From Molanna angustata (Eukaryota > Arthropoda > Insecta > Trichoptera > Molannidae), in the NCBI GenBank assembly GCA_963576475.1, contig OY754990.1, forward strand, positions 5,671,756-5,735,755: a stretch of 64,000 bases of DNA, written 5' to 3'. Numbering within the stretch: the first letter of the stretch is position 1; the number at the start of each line of letters is the position of its first letter. The position numbers were made by a program, and so were the translations under genes. This document shows, piece after piece, positions 10,628-21,455 of this stretch. The notes below the pieces were generated by a model, which was given only the letters and a program-made list of their open reading frames with translations, ran no database searches and had not been told where the DNA came from.

Positions 10628-10910
10628 TTTATTTTTTACGTGATCACTTTATGCGCACGCGCAACGTTAACCAATTTTGTCTTCTTATTGATTTCCCTTA
10701 TCAATTTAATTTTTGGAAGTTCTATATATTTGAATAATCTGTAACAATTCATTTGAATATAATGCATAATTACTATTGCCATCTTTGAAGTAATGAAAAA
10801 CCATTTTTTGTAACGCCATTTATTGAGAGATTGGTTTAATTGTAAACAATGATAGCAACAGTCTCCCAATAGGGAACAGAATCCAATGTTTGCGTATATG
10901 TAATTAAAAA
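10628..10910 (-). repeat. unit A copy, diverged
   Basis: TTTACGTGATCACTTTATGCG at the start, then GTAACGCCAT, CAGTCTCCCAATAGG and AATCCAATGTTTGCG at the end, matching the long copy in reverse order of 35500-35930. 10911-11130 shows nothing recognisable. Confidence 0.65.
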
Positions 10911-11134
10911 AAATATTTACTCCTTGAGTAACACATTAAAATATTTGATTTGATTTGGGAAGCATGTGATTCATATTAACTACACCAACAGTTAACTAGT
11001 GTCATTCTATGGTTTTGAAATAAAAATCGCGTCAGAGATTGGTTTTATGACAGGTAATATGACAGACACTAGGATCTGGTTAATCCATTTTGTGTGAGCC
11101 CATATGTTTGTTGAGGTTATGATTGTGAGTGCAG

Positions 11135-11179
11135 AAAGTTGAGATTATGTACATATTTAGTGTACATAATCTCAACTTT
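11135..11179. repeat. perfect 19-bp hairpin
   Basis: Arms 11135-11153 and 11161-11179 (AAAGTTGAGATTATGTACA and its complement) with a 7-nt loop TATTTAG. No T-tract terminator context or gene is next to it; it may be the tip of a small fold-back element. Confidence 0.8.
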
Positions 11180-11392
11180 AATCTCAACTTAGGAACGGGA
11201 ACAATCACCAGGTTCATAATTGGATATAATTGTCAGTAAAAATTGTAAACTGCTAGCCCTAGAACAGGATATCCTAGTTGGGCAGCAGTAATCTACTTAT
11301 TGTTGTCATTATAAATATGGTGTGATAAAAGGTAAATAAATAAATAATAATTCGATTTATCTATTCATATTTTACAATCCCTACATAAGTAT

Positions 11393-12231
11393 GATAACAT
11401 GAAAATTCTTCGAAACACAATTGTTCGAATGCGCAATTGTACGAACAACAATTTTTCGAAAATCAGTTATCAGAATGACAATTGTCCGAAAGCAAATTAT
11501 TCGAACTAACATTTGTTGGAAAACCAATTAACCGAATTTAATATATTTTTGTGTCATTATGTTGCCTCCTTTGACATATTTATTGCCAGTAAAATATATT
11601 CGATGAAGACTATTATTACTTGTTGTATTATTGTTGGGTACCTACGTATGTTTGCACATTTTTAATAACTGATGTTTGACAGCGCGGGATAGCCTAGTTT
11701 GTACACCAGTTTATGTTTATTTAGTATTCACACCAAATTAGTTATATTATTTTAATATTATAGTTACTTTTTTAAATATATAATGAAATATACAATTATA
11801 ACTACAAACAAACCTAACCAACCTATTTTTACCAAATTTTTGTAGGTTTAGGTTTAAAAAATAGGTGTACATCCTAGGATATCTGACAGCGCGGTGCGTC
11901 GCCATGTTGTTTATTCCATAGATTTTTATTAAACATAATATACTATGTATATGTAATACTCCGTGCAAAAAGTGAGTCATTTGTTTTCGATTCATACAAA
12001 ATTTGCTAACTACGACATCTAGTATATTATAATAAAAATCTATGGTTTATTCCTCTCACAATACTACCAACATGACGTCATAAAAATTCGAACAATTGTA
12101 AATTCTGATAATTGTGTGTTCGGAAAATTGTTTTTCGAAAAAATGTGATTCGAATAATTGCCATTCGTAAAATTGATTTTCGTAAAATTGAGCATTCGAA
12201 TAATTGTTTTTCGAATAATTTTCCTGTCACC
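11393..12231. mobile_element. FB element copy 1 (9-bp target duplication)
   Basis: An 839-bp element flanked by CATAAGTAT at 11384-11392 and 12232-12240. The left end (GATAACATGAAAATTCTTCG) and the right end read inward (GGTGACAGGAAAATTATTCG) match at most positions. Each end continues for over 100 bp as a run of short degenerate motifs of the form ACAATT-N-TTCGAA, so the terminal repeats are themselves internally repetitive, as in fold-back elements. Copy 2 at 37991-38842 is nearly identical. No transposase frame. Nine-bp duplications fit Mutator-like or fold-back elements by family knowledge. Confidence 0.85.
11687..11883 (+). mobile_element. small element nested at TGACAGCGCG
   Basis: 197 bp inside FB copy 1, bounded on both sides by TGACAGCGCG (11677-11686 and 11884-11893). 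Inverted-looking ends: TAGCCTAGTTTGTACACC at the left, TATCCTAGGATGTACACC read inward at the right. Related copies lie at 38285-38494 (inside FB copy 2) and, in the opposite orientation, at 29134-29366. Confidence 0.65.
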
Positions 12232-12455
12232 CATAAGTATTTGCTTCGGTTCTCTTAGATTTCTTGAGATATACCTAGTGTTTCATCCCGGCTGTCATTG
12301 TCCTCTGTGGATGGAATATATGCGAAGAAAAATCAATGATCGCAGAGTAGCCTTAGAAGTTTTAAACTAGTACTACCTTAGAACAGACTATGTTTAGAGA
12401 GACAGTAAAATTTCCAAATTTTCTTTGACACAGCTCTTGAACATATTGTTGTGCC

Positions 12456-13207
12456 AGGTGGCTCAAGCGGTTAGATATCTCAGGTACCTGGGCCCTAAGC
12501 CAAATGTCCCGGATTCGATTCCCGGTGGAGATATGAAATGAAAAAGAAATAATTTACATTCCGATATTCGTACAAATTACACTAATAAAAGAGTAACCAT
12601 AATAAAACAAAGTCTTTTAATATCTATACATACTATTACAATTGTTGCTGTAGAAAGGAGATGAGGAGGCAGAAGACGCATGAAAGTAGAATTAACGCGG
12701 TTGAAATGAGGTCACTAAGACGAATGTGCGGTAAAACGATGTATGATGGAATAAGAAATGAGGATTTTAGACGAGAATGTATGATTGAAAGAAATATCGT
12801 AAGTAAGATGAAAATAAATGCACTATGGTGGTTCGGCCACATAGAAAGAATGAGTGATGACCGTCTGACAAAAAAAGTATACAAGTCTGATAAAAGAGGA
12901 ACGAAAAGTAGAGGTCGGCCAAGAAAAAGTTGGCACTATCACATAAATAGGATTTTGAAATATGGTGATGTTAGAAGTAAGAATAATAGAAGAGCGTGTA
13001 TGAGGCGATGTATGGACGTGAATGAAGCGAGGAATGTGTGTCAAGATAGAGGAGTCTGGCGTTCGGTTCTCTCTGCCTACCCCAAATAGGGAAATGGCGT
13101 GATGGTATGGTATGGTATGGTATGGCTGTAGGTACATAAATTAATATATAAATCACAAGTCTCCACAATATGGTAACTTGTTATTCGATGCGTGTTTAAT
13201 TAGTATT
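12456..13207 (+). mobile_element. tRNA-headed SINE split by RTE-A
   Basis: 12456-12535 has a tRNA-like head (CAGGTGGCTCAAGCGGTTAG, then GATTCGATTCCCGGTGGAGA). The SINE1-type body resumes at about 13147 (AAGTCTCCACAATATGG, TTGTTATTCGATGCGTGTTTAA, TTTGACATAGTACATG). The RTE-A piece at 12655-13125 lies between. I infer that the LINE landed in the SINE, but I did not find a clean target duplication. Confidence 0.6.
12655..13125 (+). pseudogene. RTE-A LINE C-terminus with ATGGT tail
   Basis: A 142-residue open frame reads KTHESRINAVEMRSLRRMCG, WFGHIERMSDDRLTKKVYK, GRPRKSWHYH and CQDRGVWRSVLSAYPK, the RTE-A C-terminal order. The stop is followed by the family 3' tail, four copies of ATGGT at about 13102-13121. 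RT catalytic core missing. This subfamily (ERMSDDRLTKKVY, DKRGTK) is the one from which the satellite at 55.2 kb onwards was built. Confidence 0.85.
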
Positions 13208-13217
13208 TGACATAGTA

Positions 13218-13450
13218 CATGTTCATTCATTCATTCATTCATACCATCACGGCATATCCCACAATGTGGGGTAACCGGCGAAAGGTGTGCGGGTGTGCAT
13301 TGCCTTATAAAAGGGAGCACAACATATCTGTGTATACCCACACACCAGTCTCGTCTCACCTAAAAAGGCACTATATTCAGAATGGGTGGTGAACCTCATT
13401 GCTGAACTATGTGAGATGTTATTGTTGCCTGTTATATTTTCGATTACCCG
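13218..13450 (+). repeat. unit D, single copy
   Basis: CATTCATTCATACCATCACGG, GGGTAACCGGCGAAAGGTGTG, GCCTTATAAAAGGGAGCAC and AAAAAGGCACTA...TTCAGAATGGGTG recur in the tandem array at 32879-33350. Non-coding. Confidence 0.7.
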
Positions 13451-13529
13451 GCTCTTACGGGACACTCGAAAACAATAATTGTTTATTTTATAAGACTGTA
13501 TTTGTCCCTCAAATAAATAAATATACAAG

Positions 13530-14670
13530 TACTGCTTCATAACAGACTCTTCTAGTGAGGCAGTAAATTTACAAATAGGAACAAGTTAAATTTATTTATT
13601 TATTTATTGTTAATGCACAAGCATTTGTACATATTTAGGTTAAGTAAGTAACGCCCCACTAGGCTAAACTTGTTCTGGGGTTGTTACTTTTATACAATAG
13701 GGTATACAAATTATTTACACATTGAGGATACATAATAAACCTATAAGTTATACAGATGTTAAATATTACATACATCCAAATAGTTTTTGAAAAAGAAAAG
13801 ATTACAAAAGATTTAGAAGTAAAGTTTTAAATTAAATATAAGAAATGAAATGAAGAATAGGAAATAAAAGATCATAAGCAAATAATTGATAAATTTAATA
13901 AAAATACAAAATAAAATAAAAATTAAGTACAGTATTTTTGAGTGACCCCAATTCATATGGCATTGTTTTCAATTCAATTTTTACAATACAGACATTTTTA
14001 ACATTTTTTAATGTAATATAATATTTGTTTATTTTAAAAAATTGTGAAAATTCTGTATAGGCAATATGCTACATCGAAAAATTAATTGAATTTATGCCCG
14101 TGACAATATTTTATTGAAACGACGAGGAAGCCAAGAGAGCGTCGAACGGTTTTTACGTGGGAGATACATTTTAAAACGACAGTATCGAATTACAGACATC
14201 GTTACTCACAAATAAAACAATAAAAAAACACATTCGGATGACGCTAACTTTCGCCTCAAGCACTCGGATCAAATTCAACACAGAAAATTATTTTGTTTAT
14301 TCATATATTTTATTTTATTTGGAATATATAAAACATTAAATTATTTAATTTCTTTTTCCTCTTATTTATTTATTTATTTATAAATGGCATAAATTGCCTT
14401 TTACATATGTACATACATAAAAACACATATTGATAGTCAAAATATATAGATTAAAAAAAAACAAGGTATAGATACACTTGGCAAAAAAAAAACTTAAACC
14501 TAAGAGTAAGACAATAAATTTAAAAAAAAACAATAGATGTAAGCAAACATAAAAAAATATATATACCTACATATGGACTCAAAATAAACCAAAACAGTAA
14601 ATAAAAAAATAAAAAAAAAATTCCAAAATAAAAAGAAAACAATACGACGTAAACGACGTAAGCAAACATA
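13530..14670. other. LINE 3' ends and AT-rich sequence
   Basis: 13530-13570 (plus) and 13590-13700 (minus) both carry the LINE 3' UTR block resembling GAACAG...CTAGTGAGGCAGT; the second starts with a TTTA-type tail. 14370-14470 is another TTTA-tailed end (GGCATAAATTGCCTTTTACA). The remainder is AT-rich without a gene. A TACATATGGACTCAAAAT block at 14568-14585 recurs at 15242-15259. Confidence 0.55.
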
Positions 14671-14673
14671 AAA

Positions 14674-15233
14674 CGAGTGGGTTGTGGCCAACACTAAACT
14701 CCTCACTAACAAGACATTCTATAAAGTATTCAAATTTTGTATGGAAAATTTGCAACATTTTCATGAAATGAGTTTGTTAAATTATTTTTTATTTAAATAT
14801 TTTTTTATGAAAACTTGATAACTCTTTAATGCCATTTTATGAAAGTGATGTGCCTTTTTACGAATTTGAAAATAAAAATTTCAAATTTTAAGTTTCCTGA
14901 GCTTGGGGTCACTTTGAAATATTTGACAGTTTATAAAATTGAGAAGCACTATTCATATATCGTTCAAAATCTAATGGGATCTAATAGAGTATGAGATATA
15001 CATATTTGCAAAATTTGATTAGAATCGAATGAGTACTTTAGTCTATAATCGATAAAGTAAAATGAACACGCCGTACATAGCACACACACACACACACACA
15101 CACAGATACATTGTTATGAAACTTTCAGAATACAATCTCAGTATGATAGTAGTTGATAATCTGCAAAAAAATACCCTTAAAAATTGCGAAAACATAACTC
15201 CCAACTATATCCCTTTGGGTTAGTGAGGAGTAA
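14674..15233 (+). repeat. unit B, best-preserved copy
   Basis: Runs from ACGAGTGGGTTGTGGCCAAC to TTAGTGAGGAGTAAAAA, about 560 bp. It holds all landmarks of the family, including a (CA)n run near 15082-15103. Near both ends ACTCCTCACTAAC or its complement is present in opposite orientation. It sits inside a pair of perfect 18-bp direct repeats (14568-14585 and 15242-15259), 82 bp of A-rich DNA separating its left end from the left repeat. Confidence 0.8.
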
Positions 15234-15309
15234 AAATGATGTACATATGGACTCAAAATCAACAATCAATTAATTATATTAGATCGTAGATCTGTTTTTT
15301 TCGAGAAAG

Positions 15310-16310
15310 CTATTCCTGTGAAGCTGAGGTCCAGCTATCCTTCCACTTCTTCGGTGGTCTTCCGGGGAGGCGATGCCCTAGTGGGATTTCGTTTGCCGCT
15401 ATGGATGGGATTCGTGATGCATCCATCCTGTTGACATGGTCCCTCCAGAATCTTCTAGCTCTACTCCATGGTATGATGTCCTCGGTCTCACAGGTCCGCC
15501 TAATGTCGTCATTGCGAATTCTATCCCTAAGCGTCTTCCCTATGATAGCCCTTAAAACCTTCATTTCCGATGTTCGTAGGAGGTTTTTGGTTCTGGTCGT
15601 GTCGGCTCCACAGCATATGTCATGATTGGTCTAACACAGTGATGGGCAAACTATTTAAGGGGAGGGCCAGATATAATAAAAAATTATCTAGGCTGGCCGA
15701 AAAAAAATTGAACAAAACAGATTTTTGTAAGTGATAAACTTATAAAAATCTATTGATTTTTACATCACGGACAACTTACATTACATAGATTATACTTATA
15801 TTATTAGAAAAAAAGTTACAAAAATTGATTATTCTTTAGAAGAGTATGGCTTATGTGACAGAAACTATGACCGAGCTTCTAAATATTGGTCATAATCTTG
15901 TAGAAACTGGGATGAACTGATTCGCAGTAGTGAAGCTGAAATGGTGGTCAGTCAATCGGTTTCTAATGCTGTTTTTGCGAAGCTTCATACACCTGTAGAA
16001 AACAACTTTTCACAGATGTAGGAAGATGCAAACTTCGTTATCATCTTCTGAGCGTGAGATTTCAGGTTTGGAAAACTTGATTTTGACAGGGCCTTGTAGA
16101 ACTCAATTTTAGAAACGTTGAGAAATAGTTGATTCAATTCAACGCAGAATAATACATTTTGTCCTATTCTTGGTGTAATTTTAGGGGTTATTCGAAACCA
16201 TGTCGCGGGCCGGATTGACAACCCCGAAGGGCCGCATTCGGCCCGCGGGCCGTACTTTGCCCACGACTGGCCTAACACATGTCTTATAAATTCTGACCCT
16301 AGTATCAATT
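15310..16310 (-). pseudogene. R-C LINE fragment split by hAT
   Basis: Minus strand: 15310-15564 gives an 84-residue frame MKVLRAIIGKTLRDRIRNDD, then WRDHVNRMDASRIPS and GRPPKKWKDSW. Upstream, VMTYAVEPTRPEPKTSYERR at about 15570-15628 is interrupted by the hAT element 15637-16269, and residues LGSEFIRHVL resume at 16278-16310. Thus the hAT is younger than this LINE relic. Confidence 0.75.
15637..16269 (-). mobile_element. non-autonomous hAT with 8-bp duplication
   Basis: Ends CAGTGATGGGCAAACT and, read inward from the right, CAGTCGTGGGCAAAGT. Flanks GTCTAACA (15629-15636) and GCCTAACA (16270-16277) differ by one base. The minus strand near 15990-16030 encodes FASSYICEKLFST, the hAT dimerisation motif, before decay. 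Related copy at 48813-49304. Too short for an active transposase. Confidence 0.85.
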
Positions 16311-16324
16311 TAATTTAATTATTA

Positions 16325-16523
16325 CTTCTTATTTATTTTAATTTTTTTTTTTTAAAAAAAAAAAAAAAAGTGAATATGTCCTTGTTAAACAAGTACATAT
16401 ACATCTTCCTACGTTCCCTAAACTAAGCATAAATGCTTGTCCTATAGGTGAACGAGATCGGTCGAGGCAGGATTCGAACTCGCGACCACTGGATTACTAA
16501 CCCAGCGCGCTAACCGCTCTGCC
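16325..16523 (-). mobile_element. SINE2, nearly full length
   Basis: Complement: tRNA-like head GCAGAGCGGTTAGCGCGCTG with anticodon position AGT (Thr-like), box B GCGAGTTCGAATCCTGCC, body ATCTCGTTCACCTATAGGAC and CTTAGTTTAGGGAACGTAGG, and tail ending in A/T homopolymers. ATTTAATTATTA flanks it (16313-16324 and 16524-16535), a 12-bp target duplication in AT-rich DNA. Confidence 0.85.
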
Positions 16524-16609
16524 ATTTAATTATTAATTATTTATCTGCTGAATTAACGGCACAATTTTCTACTTCATAATACTAGTATAAAAATACACAT
16601 ATTGTAATC

Positions 16610-16740
16610 AACAATATCTTTATACATAAAATTCTTCTGTACGTGTGTATGTCACTTAACTCTTTCTAAACGGCTGAACCGATTTTAATGAATAATTTTG
16701 TGTGTGTTTGTGTAAGTCTCTGAATGGTTTAAATTCACAA
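16610..16740 (+). repeat. Helitron-like terminal repeat (tentative)
   Basis: CTTCTGTACGTGTGTATGTCAC, then CTAAACGGCTGAACCGATTT and TTTTGTGTGTGTTTG, shared with 30060-30190 (plus) and 48060-48240 (minus). The GGCTGAACCGATTT motif is what suggests a Helitron-related repeat; no Rep/helicase coding is present. Confidence 0.45.
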
Positions 16741-16814
16741 AATGGAATTTTAAACATTAATATAATAAAAGGATACCTAATTAAAAATCTTAGATAAGGA
16801 TAATTAAAAAAGCG

Positions 16815-19372
16815 ATCTTTTTATTTACGTTATTTGTTTGAAAAAGTGGTGTTATTATTCGCTTTATTTTATGGGAAAAGAGGTGTTATAATTCGCGTTA
16901 TTTATTAGGAAAATGGGTGTTTTTTTGTAGAAAATCTGTATTATTAATAGCGTTTTTTTTATAATAGAGGTATAATTTTTGTAGAAACGTGCTGATATTA
17001 TTCGCGTTAATTTTAAGAAAAAGGATATTATTTTTGTATAAAAGTGGCGTTCCTATTCGCGTTATTTTGTGGAAGTGGGGTATTATTTTGTAGAAAAGCA
17101 GTGTTATTATTCGAGTTATTTTTTGGAAAAATAGTATCATTTTAAAAAAAAATAGATGTTATTATTCGCTTTTTTTTAATTTTGTCAATGCTGGCGGTGT
17201 TGAATGTGTAGAATTCCATAATGGGTATTTTAAATCAAACAAATGATTTGGTCTACATATATATTTTTTCCTGAGTCCAGGACGGCCGTTATTTGTTGGA
17301 AATTTTTCGCGTTATTTGTTGGAAAAGGGGTATTATTTTTGTAGAAAAGCGGTGTTATTATTCGCCTTATTTTTTTGGAAAAGATTTTTTTTGTAGATAA
17401 GTGATGTTATTATTCGCGTTTTTTGTTGGAAAAAGTGTATGTTATTCGCGTTATTTTTTTTAGGAAAATGGGTGTAATGAATCGCGTTATTTTGTGGAAA
17501 TAGGGTATAATTTTTGTAGAAAAGCAGTGTTATTATTCGCGTTATTTCTTGGAAAAGGGTTCTTATTTTTAAATAAAAGTTCATTCTCATTATTTCTTAA
17601 TGTAGAAAAGTGGTTTTATTATTTGCGATATTTTTTTTGGATAAGGGGTATTATTTTTGTAGAAAAATGGTGTTATTAATCGCTTTATTTTTTTGGAAAA
17701 GCCGTGTGATTATTCGCGATATTTTTAAGATTATATATATTATGTTGAAAAGTGTTGCTTTTATTCGCTTTATATTTTTTGAAAAAGTGGTGTTATAATT
17801 CGCGTTACTTATTAGAAAAATCTTTTTTTTTGTAGAAAAGCTGTGTTATTATTCGCGTTATTTTTGGATTAGGGGTATATTTTTTGTAGAAAAGCAGTGT
17901 TATTATTCGAGTTGTTTTTTGGAAAATGGTTATTATTTTTGTAGAAAAAAGGTGTATTTATTCGCTTTAGTTCTTTGGGAAATGGATGTTATTTTTGTAG
18001 AAAAGTGCTGTATTTCGCGTAATTTTCTGGAAAAGGGCTGAGATTTTTATAAAAAAGCGATGTTAGTATTAGCGTTTTGGATAATAAGTATTATTTTTCT
18101 AGAAAAGCGATGTTATCATTCACGTTATTTGTTTGGAAAAGTGGTTTTACTATTCGCTTTATTTTGTTTGAAAAGTGGTGTTATTATTCGTGTTATTTTT
18201 TTAGGAATAGGGGTTAAATTTTTGTAGAAAAGTGCTGATATTATTCGCGTTAAAGGGGTATTATTTTGTAGAAAAGCAGTGTTATTATTCAAGATATTTT
18301 TTGATAAAGGGTTATTATTTTTGTTGAAAAGTGGTGTTATTATTCGTATTTTATTTTGGAAAAGAGGTATTCTTTTGTAGAAAAGTGGTGTTTTTATTCG
18401 CCCTTGTTTTTCGGAAAAGGGGTGTTATTTTTATAGAAAAGGAGTTATTATTCGCGTTATTATTTTTGAAAAAATAGAGCAATTAACGTAGTAAAGCGAT
18501 GTGATTATAAGCGTTTTTTTTGGAAATGGGGTATTATTTTTGTCAATAAGCGGTATTATTATTCGAATTTATTTGGTAAATGGATGTTATTTTTCTGGAA
18601 AAGCGATTTTATAATTCGCATTCCTTTTTAGGAAAATGGGAATTATTTTTTTAAAAGCTATGTATATATTCGCGTTATTTTTTTGAAAATTGGTATTATT
18701 TTTGTGGAAAAAAGGTGTATTTGTTCGATTTATTTCATTGGGAAAGGGATGTTATTTTTGTAGAAAAGTGGTGTTTTTTTAGTAGCGACTTTTTTAGAAA
18801 ATAAGTGTTATTTTTCTAGAAAAGCGATGTTATTATTCACGTTATTTTTGTGGAAAAAGGGTATTATTTTTGTAGAAAAGTAGTGTTATTAGTCGCTTTA
18901 GTTTTTAGGAAATGTGGTGATATTTTTGTAGAAAAGTGGTTTTATTATATTTTTTAGATTTTTGGAAAAGGGCTGTTATTTTTTTAGAACAGTGGTGTTA
19001 TTATTTGAGTTATTTGTTGGAAAAAGGGAAAATTTTTGTAGAAAAGCTTTTTATTATTCGCCTAATTTTTTTGGAAAAGAGTTTTTTTGTAGAAAAGTGA
19101 TGTTATTATTCGCGTTATTTTTTGGATTAGGTGTATAATTTTTGTAGAAAAGCAATGTAATTATTCGCGTTATTTTTTCGGAAAAGGGGTATTATTTTTG
19201 TAGAATAGTAGTGTTATTATTCGAGTTATTTTTAGGAAAATAGGTGATATGTTTTTAGAAAAACAATGTTATTATTCGCGTTATTTTTTGGAAAAGGAGT
19301 ATTATTTTTGTAGAATAGCAGTGTTATTATTCGAGTTATTTTTAGGAAAATCGTTGATATATTTTTAGAAAA
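16815..19372. repeat. degenerate 55-bp minisatellite, about 45 units
   Basis: A 2.5-kb block of a loose repeat of the form GTTATTATTCGCGTTATT - TTTTGGAAAAGGGGTA - TTATTTTTGTAGAAAAGCA. Clean unit starts at 19213, 19268 and 19323 give a 55-bp period; others range about 50-60. Each unit looks like two diverged 27-28-bp halves (TTATTATT...GGAAAA and TATTATTTTTGTAGAAAA). About 110 bp at 17180-17290 do not follow the repeat. Many units keep TTCGCGTT. Short frames in it on either strand are repeat artefacts. Confidence 0.85.
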
Positions 19373-19379
19373 TTCGGCT

Positions 19380-19850
19380 GGATTCGTCATCGGCTGGCTT
19401 AAGTGACCACTTTATGCAATTTAGAATGACGTTTTGCTGCGAGTTATTCGTTGTGAGAGCTGTTAATTTGGAAGATATATTTATTTAATTAATGTAAATT
19501 CATTCACAATGGTGTTCTATAGCGTCCATCTATCGAGTGGAGCAGAAACTAATATATTTTTTAGATTTTTTTTTATATACCTGTGAATAAATAGAAATTT
19601 TTTCTTATGAATAAATAGATTAGTTTTATTTAATCAAAAAACTTTATTTACGCGAGTACTATATATTGTTGTCGAGAAAAATTGTGTCTCCTTAAAAACT
19701 TTAAATTTTGTAAATTGTAATTTTTAACTCTTCCGACTCAAAAGGTTGCCGATCCCTGGTCTAAGCGATCGTTACGCAAGCGCATAAAGTCATCTCGTAA
19801 ACTAGCCCTTTGCCTTGAATCCAATGTTTGCATATATGCAACTTAAAAAT
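19380..19850. repeat. unit A pieces flanking a hAT-like end
   Basis: 19380-19500 (GTCATCGGCTGGCTTAAGTGA, CACTTTATGCA) and 19762-19850 (TTACGCAAGCGCATAAAGTC, AATCCAATGTTTGCATATATG) are diverged unit A blocks. Between them, 19510-19760 ends with AAAGGTTGCCGATCCCTGG, whose complement CCAGGGATCGGCAACCTTT is a hAT-type terminal repeat. No left terminus was found. Confidence 0.5.
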
Positions 19851-19861
19851 ATTCACACACA

Positions 19862-20075
19862 CGCACACCATCATGCCGTATCCCTACTTGTGGTAGGCAG
19901 AGAGAACCGACCGCTAGACTTCTCTATCTTGACATATTTGTTTTGCCTCATTTATATCCATGCATCGTGTCATACATGCTCTCCTACTTTTCTGACTTGG
20001 TAAATTACCATCTTTAAAAATTTCATTTATATGATGATCATGCCAACTCTTTCTCGGCCGGCCCCTACTTCTCAT
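19862..20075 (-). pseudogene. RTE-A LINE 3' end, decayed
   Basis: Antisense of the RTE-A end: CACCATCATGCCGTATCCC, GGTAGGCAGAGAGAACCG and the blocks for the RRCMN and GRPRK regions are recognisable by alignment with 25308-25560. Stops throughout. Confidence 0.65.
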
Positions 20076-20097
20076 TCAATTAAAATAAACAAATTTA

Positions 20098-20420
20098 TTA
20101 ATTAATTTATTTATTTACTTTCTGTACACATAATTAGTAGGTACACTGGCGGGCTTATTGCCTATTGGCAATATCTTCCAACCAACCAGAGCTAATGTTA
20201 AATATACAGTGTGTACTATGGCAATAAGTTAACTACATTACAAAAATAAACAAAGATAGCAAAAAAAAGTAAAAAAAACAAATAAGATAACATATAAGAA
20301 AAATTCATAGCAACGATTGGAAAACTAAAGGAAAAGGAAAGGAAGAGGAGAGGAAGATATAATCAGGTATTGTCAGATAAATATTTTTGCTTTAGCCTTT
20401 TCTTGAAGATGTTAAGTTTA
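20098..20420 (-). pseudogene. LINE-X 3' UTR
   Basis: Complement of 20098-20420 matches 21140-21450: AAGGCTAAAGCAAAAATATT, TATCTGACAATACCTGATTA, the C/T-rich CTCTTCCTTTCC stretch, and the terminal hairpin region CCAATAGGCAATAAGCCCGC. A non-LTR 3' end in opposite orientation to the copy 540 bp away. Confidence 0.7.
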
Positions 20421-20424
20421 GCTT

Positions 20425-20955
20425 ATAATCGGACGACCGTTTCGGCTGACTAGGTACATTATAAGGGAAATATATATGTAGAAACATAATCATTTTTGTT
20501 TGATAAAAAAATCCCTAGTGTAATCGAATTACCTCTTATATCAAATATAATTTATATTGTTACATATTTCTTCTTTCTATTACGGACACATTATTATATA
20601 CTTACAATCTACCCATATCTACCCACATCCTAGCGGCACAGCAAGTATTTTTTTCTTATCTCGATGTTATTTATGTCATATAACAAAGGTTGTATCATTT
20701 GTAAGGCCCTCTAAGGTTATGCTCTCCAGTCCAAATTGAGATATAGACCCGCGCATTTATAGAGGCAATATATTAAAACGTGAAGCGAGCCCAAAGATAA
20801 TATAGAATTTCATGTTATTGTATTATTGTTAGTGGTGCATTAGTTTCACTGTCATACATCACATGGCACAATACAGAAGCTTTCGCAATAATATCAAATT
20901 AAAAACACAACAAACATACATACCTAACAAGAGTGATACACATTATGAATTATGA
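20425..20955. other. no gene recognised
   Basis: AT-rich spacer between two LINE-X copies. Short frames show no domain. Confidence 0.4.
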
Positions 20956-20958
20956 GTA

Positions 20959-21455
20959 ATGAGACAATACAATAAATTCACTTATCTTTCAAACCACGGG
21001 CGTCCACTTCGATCTGCTGAACGTGCTTTACTATCTATTCCTATTCATAGTTCTGAATTTTTTAGCTCTTCATTTGAAGTACATTCAGCTAGACTATGTA
21101 ATAGCCTAAGTCCTGATATTACGTCGTCTATCTCACTAAACATCTTCAAGAAAAGGCTAAAGCAAAAATATTTATCTGACAATACCTGATTACATCTTCC
21201 TCTCCTCTTCCTTTCCTTATTCTTTAGTTTTCTTATCATTGCTATGAATTGTTCTCATATGCTATCTTTTTTGTTTTTTTTTATACTTTTCTTCTGCTAT
21301 CTTTATTTATTTTGTAATGTGATTAACTTATTGCCATAGTACACATTGTTTTGTATACCTAACATTTACTCTGGTTGGTTGGAAAAATTGCCATTAGGCA
21401 ATGAGCCCGCCAGTGTACTAATTATATGTATAGGAAGATTTAAATAAATAAATAT
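20959..21455 (+). pseudogene. LINE-X RT C-terminus and 3' end
   Basis: A 76-residue open frame reads HGRPLRSAERALLSIPIHSS, FEVHSARLCNSLSPDI and LNIFKKRLKQKYLSDNT, the usual last segment of CR1/Jockey-type RT proteins (ARLWNSLP ... FKKxL). The UTR follows with TGGTTGGAAAAATTGCC, a small stem TTGCC-ATTA-GGCAA, and an AAATAAATA tail. 5'-truncated. Confidence 0.75.

Noticed and set aside
16898..17798. Asn/Lys/Phe-rich frames in the 55-bp repeat
   Set aside because: They are translations of an AT-rich tandem repeat on both strands, with no conserved frame.
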